DNA from: a virus
Strand: one strand, 5' to 3'
DNA: 21,617 nt
IMG/VR virus record: IMGVR_UViG_3300050821_002597
Coordinates: 1 to 21,617 of that record
Below are positions 1 to 5,183 of the stretch, one piece after another (within the stretch, counting starts at the first letter, position 1; the number at the start of each line of letters is the position of its first letter). The translations under genes and the position numbers were made by a program. Below the pieces are notes generated by a model. The model did no database searches and was not told where the DNA came from. It saw only the letters and a program-made list of their open reading frames with translations.

Positions 1-74
1 CCGGGGTCGACGCCTTCAACGCTGTGGATGTACGCGAGGTTCGCGCCGATGTGACGAATGAACACAACAGGCAT
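1..74 (-). CDS. Start of a hypothetical protein, cut by the left edge
   Basis: Only the first 24 codons are in the window. They begin MPVVFIRHIGANLAYIHSVE and run open to the edge. The start is supported by a strong ribosome binding site, AAGGAGAG, five bases before the ATG, and by its position 30 bases after the stop of the 96-aa gene. The first residues are mildly hydrophobic but too few to name a family. It is the next gene in the left-going lysis-side unit. The function is unknown. Confidence 0.6.
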   Translation of the reverse strand, partial: MPVVFIRHIGANLAYIHSVEGVDP

Positions 75-104
75 AGTTCTCTCCTTGGTTGGTCGTTTGC
101 AGTT

Positions 105-395
105 TCACCAGTGACGTCTGGTTGCCGAGGGATGACGCCCGATCAGGGCGCGGCCCAGGTCGAGCAAACGCGCGCGCTTGGCGTCAAGCTCCACCCATCC
201 CCTTGACTGCGCGTGATCGAGCGCCGCACGCAGCACCGGGCCTTCCAGCGGAAGTTTCCGCTGTAGCACATGCACCATCACCCATCGATCGGACTGGCCT
301 TGGCTGGCCAGATAAAGTTCCAGCACCGCAAGTCGGGCGTGGCTCTGGTGAGGTTGATGATCCGACAGAGCTACCCGAGGCCGTTCGTCCGTCAT
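105..395 (-). CDS. Small hypothetical protein after the endolysin, possible winged-helix fold
   Basis: The product is 96 aa. Its ATG overlaps the TGA of the M15 endolysin gene in the four-base ATGA pattern (392-395), so translation is probably coupled to the endolysin. Residues about 20-85 look like three helices followed by a short beta hairpin (RWVMVHVLQRKLPL, then a helix, then GWVELDAKRARLLDL), which resembles a winged-helix domain; this is a reading of the pattern only. It has no signal peptide or membrane segment and is rich in Arg and His. A DNA-binding or host-takeover role is possible but unproven. An upstream extension to 488 in the same frame is rejected because it would run through the coding region of the endolysin. 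Confidence 0.65.
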   Translation of the reverse strand: MTDERPRVALSDHQPHQSHARLAVLELYLASQGQSDRWVMVHVLQRKLPLEGPVLRAALDHAQSRGWVELDAKRARLLDLGRALIGRHPSATRRHW

Positions 396-883
396 GCAAC
401 GATGCCGTTGTAAGTGCCGCCGTTGTTGATGGTGAGACATTGGGCGCGCGGCGTGGTGGGCGGGATCGCGCGCCCGATATGGACCCAAGTCATTTCATAA
501 ATAAGTTGGTCGACGCCCCACTCGTTGAGGTGCGGCTCGATGGCGTGGCACACGTCGAGCGGCGAGCCGAAGTCGGGGATGATGAAGTCGGCAGCGCAAC
601 CGTAGAGGTGCGCGCTGTTAGCCGCGCCACCGACCGCCGCGTTGAGCTCCGGGCAGCGGAAGCCACTCGAGATCAGGACCGGCTGGCCGCCGCAGAGCGC
701 CCGGACTTTTTCGAGCAGCAGCGCCGTCTCGCCCAACTCGTCGACCTCGTCGGCATCGGGCAAGTTTTCGATGCCTTCAGCGTCGGCGGTGTCACTGGCG
801 ATCATTTCGGCCAGGGTGAAGTGTGGAGTCAGATGGCCGGGGGGCAACCGTGGCGGCTGCGGCGGCTCGTGGGCTTTGGGCAT
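392..883 (-). CDS. Endolysin, M15A-type zinc peptidase
   Basis: The product is 163 aa and is recognised as a peptidase M15 family (VanY/M15A) peptidoglycan-cleaving enzyme, used by many phages as the endolysin. The zinc and active-site pattern is visible: SSGFRC around residue 75, then SAH with His92, followed by a catalytic-region Asp99 in CAADF (an H-x6-D pattern), and His135 in WVHIG. The first 20 residues are proline-rich and there is no signal peptide, so release to the periplasm would need a holin. The start is the ATG with GAGG a few bases upstream. It lies 6 bp after the stop of a 77-aa two-helix membrane protein, the best holin candidate here. Its stop overlaps the next gene (ATGA). 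Confidence 0.9.
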   Translation of the reverse strand: MPKAHEPPQPPRLPPGHLTPHFTLAEMIASDTADAEGIENLPDADEVDELGETALLLEKVRALCGGQPVLISSGFRCPELNAAVGGAANSAHLYGCAADFIIPDFGSPLDVCHAIEPHLNEWGVDQLIYEMTWVHIGRAIPPTTPRAQCLTINNGGTYNGIVA

Positions 884-889
884 GGTTCC

Positions 890-1123
890 TCACTTCCGGG
901 TGACGCCAGCGAAGGCAAGCGCCGCCGCCAACGCTGCGGCAAGCAGACCCATCAACCGGCTGTTGGGATCGCAGTTCACGTCGGCCGCCGTGATCACGAT
1001 CTCGGCGTGCCAGATGCACGCGGCGGCGAAACTTAGGATGACAAGCGCGTGGACACCGATGACGAAGGCCACCAGCAGGAACGCCGCGCGTTGCGGATCG
1101 AACGGCGGCCGGTCATTCGACAT
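890..1123 (-). CDS. Small two-helix membrane protein, holin candidate
   Basis: The product is 77 aa. Residues about 13-36 form one hydrophobic helix and residues about 57-74 (LMGLLAAALAAALAFAG) a second, with a polar stretch containing two acidic residues and a Cys between them. The ends are charged (N-terminal Asp/Arg, C-terminal Arg-Lys). The size, two-helix topology and placement 6 bp before the endolysin fit a class II-like holin. The family is not recognised with certainty, so the role is inferred from context. The ATG has only a moderate purine-rich stretch (AGAGGCGG) about ten bases upstream. A second two-helix protein at 3361-3528 is the alternative candidate. Confidence 0.72.
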   Translation of the reverse strand: MSNDRPPFDPQRAAFLLVAFVIGVHALVILSFAAACIWHAEIVITAADVNCDPNSRLMGLLAAALAAALAFAGVTRK

Positions 1124-1141
1124 GCCACGGCCGCCTCTTGA

Positions 1142-1393
1142 TTAGGCCGGTTGGTGAGTTGGTGCGTCCGGCGGCGGCGGGGGTGGATCAGGCGGCGGCT
1201 CGACCGGCGGCGGGTCGGGCAATTCCTCGGCCGTCACGGCACCCCACATGATATTCCCCATGCAGTGGACCAGCGTGGGATTTGAGTTGTCCTCGGCGGC
1301 CTGCATCGCGACGTGCGGGTTGCCCGACAGGGCCACCCACGCCATCCATTTTTCTTCGTCGTGCTGGGTCATCGGCTTGGGATCATCGGCCAT
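1142..1393 (-). CDS. Hypothetical 83-aa protein with proline-rich tail
   Basis: The product is 83 aa. The start ATG follows GGAGGA by five bases, a strong ribosome binding site. Residues 1-57 look globular, acidic and helical, with two Trp; residues 59-83 are a proline-rich tail (about half Pro, with P-P-P runs). There is no signal peptide or membrane segment. It sits between the 53-aa lipobox-like peptide and the holin candidate, so it is transcribed with the lysis genes. No family is recognised. In-frame extension upstream to 1750 is rejected because it would overlap two better-supported genes. Confidence 0.7.
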   Translation of the reverse strand: MADDPKPMTQHDEEKWMAWVALSGNPHVAMQAAEDNSNPTLVHCMGNIMWGAVTAEELPDPPPVEPPPDPPPPPPDAPTHQPA

Positions 1394-1413
1394 GGTCTTC
1401 CTCCTTGGCTGGT

Positions 1414-1575
1414 TTAGACGCGTCGAATGATGATGATCGGCGCCACGAATTGAATGGGCTGCGCGTAGTATTGCCACGCCGTGTTGCTCTGCGGCGCGTA
1501 GGCCACTGGCCCGGCGATCACCATGGTGGCCGACTGTCCGCAGGCGAGCAGTGCGCCGACGATGCACGACAGCAT
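1414..1575 (-). CDS. Small 53-aa hydrophobic protein with lipobox-like Cys
   Basis: This short gene encodes 53 aa beginning MLSCIVGALLACGQ and ending PIIIIRRV. Its ATG is preceded by GGGAGG with a six-base spacer, which is the main reason to accept it; it also fills the gap between two other genes exactly, with a 20-bp gap carrying the next ribosome binding site. The N-terminal hydrophobic stretch ends in L-L-A-C, close to a lipobox, so lipidation at Cys12 is possible, but the N-region lacks the usual Lys/Arg. The middle (residues 22-45) is rich in Ala, Pro, Gln and Tyr. It could be a small outer-membrane lipoprotein, and an o-spanin is conceivable. No family is recognised. Confidence 0.6.
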   Translation of the reverse strand: MLSCIVGALLACGQSATMVIAGPVAYAPQSNTAWQYYAQPIQFVAPIIIIRRV

Positions 1576-1586
1576 GGCGAGCCTCC

Positions 1587-1940
1587 CTAATTTTGGCGGG
1601 GCTGGAAACCATATTGCTCGGCTTGATAGGGCGCGAGCATCGGCAGTTGCTGTGTCGGCGGCGTGACGGTCGGTCCAGCGCCCACCGCCGGGCCGCCGGT
1701 TGACGGGTTGATGACGATGGTCGAGCCCTGTGCGCCCGCGCTCGGATCACCGACGCCGTTGCCAGAGTGGACCTCGCCCTCCGGCGTGATGGTCTGCCAG
1801 TAGCCGTTGGCGCATTGGATGGTGTTGTTCACTCCATTCGGCACCGACCAGCACGGCACCTGCTGCGCCATCGTCGCCGTGATCACCAGCACCACGATCG
1901 ACAGAGCCAGTGCGATCAACAGGCCCTGCCGAAATGTCAT
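1587..1940 (-). CDS. Membrane-anchored or exported 117-aa protein
   Basis: The product is 117 aa. The start is taken at the ATG that overlaps the upstream TGA (TGATG, 1938-1942) and not five codons earlier. Residues 6-24 are strongly hydrophobic (LLIALALSIVVLVITATMA) after a single Arg, so the protein is either N-terminally anchored or cleaved after AMA-Q type residues. The exported part has two Cys close to the membrane (about 30 and 43), which could form a disulfide, and then a Gly/Pro/Thr-rich low-complexity tail with no coiled coil. The lack of a coiled coil argues against a classical i-spanin. It belongs to the exported gene group at 1414-3244. The function is unknown. Confidence 0.72.
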   Translation of the reverse strand: MTFRQGLLIALALSIVVLVITATMAQQVPCWSVPNGVNNTIQCANGYWQTITPEGEVHSGNGVGDPSAGAQGSTIVINPSTGGPAVGAGPTVTPPTQQLPMLAPYQAEQYGFQPRQN

Positions 1941-2722
1941 CAGATGTAGCCGCACGAAGCGCCCGCCGTTCCGACAGCGACCTCACGACCACGAGCGTCC
2001 ATGCACGCGAAGCGCCCTGTCGGCTGGAACGGCTGCGCGGTGGTCGTGCGCATGATCGGCTGCGGCGTCGCCGCCACAGGACCAGGTGCGGGCGTGCCGT
2101 CGAACTGCGGGCGCGGCTGACAGGGCTGGCCGGACGAACGGAAGGCGAAGTAAGTGGCCTTGTCGTTGCACATCAGTTCCTTGGCCGCACCGGCATAGCC
2201 CGCGTTGTGGATCATCGCGATCTTCTGCCTCGTCGCGCAGTCCTCGTCCACGAAGGTGCCGCCCGCCGCCGCACCCCAGCCGATCACCGAGACGCCACCC
2301 GACACCGCGAGCGTGCACGGGTTGCCCCCGGACACCGGCGGCGCATACACGGTCGGTGTGGTGCGCACCGTGATGTCGGACTGACCGTAGAACGGCGGAT
2401 TGTTGCCGCCGCCTCCGACGCCGTTGCTGCCGTTCGCGCCAGCAGGTCCGGCCGGGTCAAGCGGGCTGCCCGCGCCCGAGTTGAACGTGATCGGAATGTT
2501 GTTGTTGGTCGTGGAGTTTACGCGCTGGTTGGTGCGCTGCTGATTGGACGACGTGCCCGAGGTGGTTGACGCGCCGCTGGCACTGCCGCTCGAACTGGTT
2601 GCGGTCGAGCCCGAGCTGGACGTTGAGGAAGAACCGGAAGTGGAGGTCTGCGCCTTGGCAGGCAGGCCCTGCAGCGCCAGCGCGGTCACGGCCAGCGCGG
2701 CGAAACTCACAAGAGCTTTCAT
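1940..2722 (-). CDS. Secreted serine-rich protein with six cysteines
   Basis: The product is 260 aa. Residues 1-24 are a clear signal peptide (Lys2, hydrophobic core, cleavage expected after AKA). The mature protein starts with a Ser/Thr/Gly linker (26-60), then an Asn- and Gly-rich stretch (70-110), then a compact domain at about 115-202. That domain has the spaced pattern Pro-Cys136, GVSVIGWG, Asp-Glu-Asp-Cys162, and Met-Cys185 to Pro-Cys201, with Cys240 and Cys257 near the end. Six Cys in an exported protein suggest disulfides. Similar Cys-domain proteins occur, from memory, as hypothetical exported proteins in alphaproteobacterial phages and prophages. It lies 108 bp after the 137-aa secreted gene and overlaps the next gene by one base. 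No function can be assigned. Confidence 0.82.
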   Translation of the reverse strand: MKALVSFAALAVTALALQGLPAKAQTSTSGSSSTSSSGSTATSSSGSASGASTTSGTSSNQQRTNQRVNSTTNNNIPITFNSGAGSPLDPAGPAGANGSNGVGGGGNNPPFYGQSDITVRTTPTVYAPPVSGGNPCTLAVSGGVSVIGWGAAAGGTFVDEDCATRQKIAMIHNAGYAGAAKELMCNDKATYFAFRSSGQPCQPRPQFDGTPAPGPVAATPQPIMRTTTAQPFQPTGRFACMDARGREVAVGTAGASCGYI

Positions 2723-2766
2723 GGGTGGAGATCCTGACGAGTGGGTTGAAGTGATCCTTCGCCACG

Positions 2767-2803
2767 CGCCGTCCCCGAGGGTGGGTGTTCCCCGAGGACG
2801 GCG
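2767..2803 (-). terminator. Hairpin after the 137-aa secreted gene, possible terminator without a U-tract
   Basis: An inverted repeat has arms CGCCGTCC (2767-2774) and GGACGGCG (2796-2803), and the loop itself contains GGG/CCC stretches and a repeated CCCCGAGG. It lies in the 108-bp gap, 28 bases after the stop at 2831. No T-run follows on the minus strand, so it is either a factor-dependent terminator, an RNA stability element or a processing site. Confidence 0.4.
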
Positions 2804-2830
2804 ATGGCACCCGATAACCTGACGTCAGGC

Positions 2831-3244
2831 TTAGGGCAGGGGCGACAGAACGATGGTGAAGAAATTGCCGGTCGTCGCCGCACCGGAATTGCCGTTGGCA
2901 CCGGCATTCGATCCGCTGACATTGATCGCGCCGCCGATGGCGAACGAAGCATTGTTCGCCTGCGTCTGCGACGTGTTGACGTGGCTCGACGTTCCGGTGG
3001 TGCCGCCCGGCGTGGTCTGTGAGGTGCCGGTTGCCGTGCCGGTATTCTGGCCCGCTCCGGTGGTGGTTCCGGCGGTGACGCCGAAGATGGCCGTCGCGCC
3101 ATTCGACGCGCTGGCCGAGTTGGAAGCACCCTGGCTGACGGTTTGGCTGGAGCCGACAGCGACGGTGAGCGAGGCCGCCTGTGCGATGCCGGACAGGGCG
3201 AGCAGGGCGGCAAGAGCGACAGAAGCTAGAAGATGCTTACGCAA
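2831..3244 (-). CDS. Small secreted Ser/Thr/Asn/Gly-rich protein with TTG start
   Basis: The product is 137 aa. Residues 1-23 are a textbook signal peptide (MRKH, Leu/Ala core, cleavage after IAQA). The mature part contains no Cys and is dominated by Ser, Thr, Gly, Asn, Gln and Ala, with repeated short units such as GASNSASASNG and GTATGTSQTT, and ends in a more hydrophobic NFFTIVLSPLP. The start codon is TTG: it is preceded by GGGAGA at a normal distance, and only this start gives the positively charged N-region. The gene sits alone between a probable terminator (3349-3380) and a hairpin (2767-2803). A surface, adhesin-like or exclusion role is conceivable. No family is recognised. Confidence 0.75.
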   Translation of the reverse strand: MRKHLLASVALAALLALSGIAQAASLTVAVGSSQTVSQGASNSASASNGATAIFGVTAGTTTGAGQNTGTATGTSQTTPGGTTGTSSHVNTSQTQANNASFAIGGAINVSGSNAGANGNSGAATTGNFFTIVLSPLP

Positions 3245-3300
3245 GGTGTATCTCCCAAAATGAAGCGGGGCACAGGACCATCCTGCGACCGGCGCGGCTA

Positions 3301-3329
3301 CTTATCACGTTGTGCGCGAAATTAAGTGA
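3301..3329 (-). promoter_or_regulatory. Weak candidate promoter for the secreted gene
   Basis: On the minus strand TCACTT (3329-3324) and GATAAG (3306-3301) are separated by 17 bases, in a locally AT-richer 100-bp gap about 60 bases before the TTG start. The match to sigma-70 boxes is poor. The case rests mainly on context: a terminator lies just upstream and a new gene follows. Confidence 0.22.
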
Positions 3330-3348
3330 CGATCCGCACGCCGGTCCC

Positions 3349-3380
3349 AAAAAAGTCGGCCTAGCGCAGTGGCGGCCCGA
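3349..3380 (-). terminator. Intrinsic terminator after the fibre / small membrane protein unit
   Basis: On the minus strand the six-base-pair stem TCGG(G)CC / GGCCGA, with one bulged G and a 12-base loop, is followed by C and then six T (3354-3349). The stem overlaps the last codons and stop of the 55-aa membrane protein gene. It would end transcripts coming from the tail genes before the secreted-protein gene. Confidence 0.55.
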
Positions 3381-3528
3381 ACACCTGCCAGCCGAGCAAG
3401 GCGAAGAGCAGGAACGGGATGAGCGCGATGCCCAGCACGCCATAGGTGCCGAGCAGCGCGAAGTGCCATGCGATGCCGACGACGAGCCAGATGATCATCA
3501 GCACCCAAAACGCGAGCCCTCGTGTCAT
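3361..3528 (-). CDS. Small 55-aa membrane protein with two helices
   Basis: The product is 55 aa beginning MTRGLAFWVLMIIWLVVG and ending GPPLR. Two hydrophobic helices are visible at about residues 5-24 and 28-49, separated by a very short turn (GTYG), with Arg3 and Arg55 at the ends, so both termini are probably cytoplasmic. The ATG has an excellent ribosome binding site (GGGAGGT, five to six bases upstream). It lies 52 bp after the fibre accessory gene. A holin role is possible, but the endolysin is 2.5 kb away and a second two-helix protein lies next to it. Other small-membrane-protein roles such as superinfection exclusion are equally open. Confidence 0.72.
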   Translation of the reverse strand: MTRGLAFWVLMIIWLVVGIAWHFALLGTYGVLGIALIPFLLFALLGWQVFGPPLR

Positions 3529-3532
3529 GGTG

Positions 3533-3552
3533 AACCTCCCTTGTGAACAAGG
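3533..3552 (-). promoter_or_regulatory. Small hairpin overlapping the ribosome binding site of the 55-aa membrane protein
   Basis: The minus strand carries the palindrome CCTTGT-TC-ACAAGG (3552-3539), and its 3' arm runs directly into the ribosome binding site GGGAGGT. Folded as a 5-bp stem with a TTCA loop, it would cover the first part of the AAGGGAGG stretch. It may tune translation of the membrane protein; chance is also possible. Confidence 0.3.
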
Positions 3553-3580
3553 CCGATCAAAGTGGCGGGCGCATCGTCAC

Positions 3581-4003
3581 TCACAGCGTGGCTGCGAGTT
3601 GGAAGAGGGTGTCGATCTCTGCCGGGGTCATGTTGAGCGGGTCCTGTGCGAACGACAGCACAAGCGGGTCGTTACGCGCGAAGACCGCGGCGCGCGCCCA
3701 CAAGCGTTGCGTGAGCGGGTCTGCCTTGGCCATGGCAGCATCGACCGCTCCGAGCAGTCCGCGTTGGTCAAGCGCGCTGATCAGTTGAGTGGCATTGACT
3801 TGCATCGGCACGAAGGGCGGCGGCGGCGGCGGCGGCGTCGGATCGATTGGCGCGCCGCCGTTCCAATGCCATCCAAGGGAAACGGGTCCGTCGGCGAAGG
3901 CATGGGCCGTCATACCCTCTGGCGGCTGCCATGGGGAAGACGCGGGGTCCCACTCGATCAGGTTCACGATCACATCGTCCGAGGAAACCACGGCATATCG
4001 CAT
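3581..4003 (-). CDS. Tail fibre accessory / assembly-type protein
   Basis: The product is 140 aa. Residues 1-50 form a small beta-rich domain of the type MRYAVV..D.VIVNLIEWD...W.PPEG, known from short proteins encoded directly after phage tail fibres. A run of seven prolines (57-63) links it to a helical C-terminal domain (68-140: a LISALDQRGLLGAVDAAM helix, ARAAVFARNDPLVL, and PAEIDTLF). This second domain is also typical of fibre-linked accessory proteins in proteobacterial phages. A fibre chaperone role is inferred from this and from the position 13 bp after the fibre gene, with AGGAGA as ribosome binding site. It could instead be a minor part of the tail tip. Confidence 0.75.
   Translation of the reverse strand: MRYAVVSSDDVIVNLIEWDPASSPWQPPEGMTAHAFADGPVSLGWHWNGGAPIDPTPPPPPPPFVPMQVNATQLISALDQRGLLGAVDAAMAKADPLTQRLWARAAVFARNDPLVLSFAQDPLNMTPAEIDTLFQLAATL
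3816..3836 (-). repeat. Trinucleotide repeat (GGC)7 coding for the proline linker
   Basis: Seven consecutive GGC units on the plus strand encode the seven-proline linker of the fibre accessory protein. Slippage here would change linker length by whole residues and keep the frame. Confidence 0.8.
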
Positions 4004-4016
4004 GATGCTCTCCTAG

Positions 4017-5150
4017 CTACACCGACAGATATTCGGTGATGACGACAATGCCCGGCGCGCCAGCCGCCCCGTTGATCAGACTGCTATTGCTGTCCGTCGT
4101 CGCGCCGCCCGCGCCGCCACCGGGGATTGTTCCGGGATTGCCACCATTGCCGCCCGCCGAACTCATCGTGCCGGCCGCGCCGCCGCCGAAGTAACTCGAG
4201 CCGCCCGTGCCGCCCAGCCCGTAGCCGTTCGAAGCCGTGACGAGAAATCCGGCCCCACCGCCGCCGCCGACTGCCGTAAAATCTCCCGTCGCGCCCGCTC
4301 CGCCTGCACCTCCCGGAGCGTTGGAAGGCAAATTCCCCAAACCGCCGCCGCCGCCCGGCGCGATGCACAAAGTCCCGACGCTGGTCGTCCCTCCCGCGCC
4401 GCCGTTCACTCCGGCACCACTACCAGCAACACCGCCCGCGCCGATGGTCACTGGTAACGAGGCCCCAATCATTGCCGCTGTGGCGGTCTTGCGCGCATAG
4501 GCTCCGCCGCCGCCGCCGCCGCTCCCCAACGAGTAGCTCGAACTGTTCGCGTTACCAGCCACCGCACCGCTGCCGCCACCGCCGCCGACTGTTTCGAGCA
4601 CGCAGTAGATCATGCCCGGCGTCGGCACGTAGGTGCCGGTGCTGGTGATTGTCCGCACCTTGATCGCGTTGGGGACCGACGAGATCGAGCCACTGCGCCC
4701 GAACGTGATCGAGTTTTGCAGCACCCCCGCGTCGTTGTAGCTCGACAGCACCAGCGCACCCGCGCCGTTCACCGTCATGCGCCAGTCTTTGACATCTATC
4801 GGATTGCCGGTCGCGTTCCAGCGCACCATCGGGTTCGCCGCCGCCTGCGCGAGCAAGACCGCAGCGGCAAACTGGCCACCAGCCGCAGCGCTGATCGTGA
4901 CGGCCCCGGTCGTGGTGTTCAGGGTGAACAGCGGCACGTCACCTACGGCGGCCGACACGAACCATTCAAGTATCCACGCACTCGCGCCGCCCGCATCGTT
5001 GATCCACAACTGGCCCGGCACCACATAGGGTGGCCGGGTGCCGCCGCGATGGTAGGACAACAGGGCGTCGCGGAACTGGTTGAGGTCGTCCGCGAGCTGC
5101 ACGCCGTCGACCACATACGGGTCGATTACGCCGAAATCGAACTGGCTCAT
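4017..5150 (-). CDS. Tail fibre / receptor-binding protein with polyglycine-rich tip
   Basis: The product is 377 aa. Residues 1-160 form an N-terminal shaft or attachment part, with a segment around 40-90 (PGQLWIND...FTLNTTTGAV) typical of phage fibre N-termini. Residues about 163-377 are a glycine-rich domain that opens with TITSTGTYVPTPGM and has many G-runs (for example 189-193, 211-216, 266-270, 295-299), closing with PGIVVITEYLSV. Glycine-rich tips of this kind pack as polyglycine-II sandwiches in phage adhesins such as that of Salmonella phage S16, where loops between the glycine stretches contact the receptor. It follows the J gene by 33 bp and precedes its accessory protein. Host-receptor binding at the tail tip is inferred. 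Confidence 0.85.
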   Translation of the reverse strand: MSQFDFGVIDPYVVDGVQLADDLNQFRDALLSYHRGGTRPPYVVPGQLWINDAGGASAWILEWFVSAAVGDVPLFTLNTTTGAVTISAAAGGQFAAAVLLAQAAANPMVRWNATGNPIDVKDWRMTVNGAGALVLSSYNDAGVLQNSITFGRSGSISSVPNAIKVRTITSTGTYVPTPGMIYCVLETVGGGGGSGAVAGNANSSSYSLGSGGGGGGAYARKTATAAMIGASLPVTIGAGGVAGSGAGVNGGAGGTTSVGTLCIAPGGGGGLGNLPSNAPGGAGGAGATGDFTAVGGGGGAGFLVTASNGYGLGGTGGSSYFGGGAAGTMSSAGGNGGNPGTIPGGGAGGATTDSNSSLINGAAGAPGIVVITEYLSV

Positions 5151-5183
5151 TGTGGGTCTGCCCCGCTTTTGGATTTTGGGCGT

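Noticed and set aside
89-1036. 315-codon plus-strand open frame over the lysis region
   Set aside because: It is antisense to the M15 endolysin, whose zinc motif is clear, and has no supporting signals of its own.
4084-4560. Repetitive CCG/GCC tracts as a possible repeat array or CRISPR
   Set aside because: The tracts simply encode the glycine runs of the fibre; there are no constant repeats with spacers.
5151-5183. Possible terminator between J and the fibre
   Set aside because: Only a four-base GCCC/GGGC match is present, with no T-run, so it is not supported.
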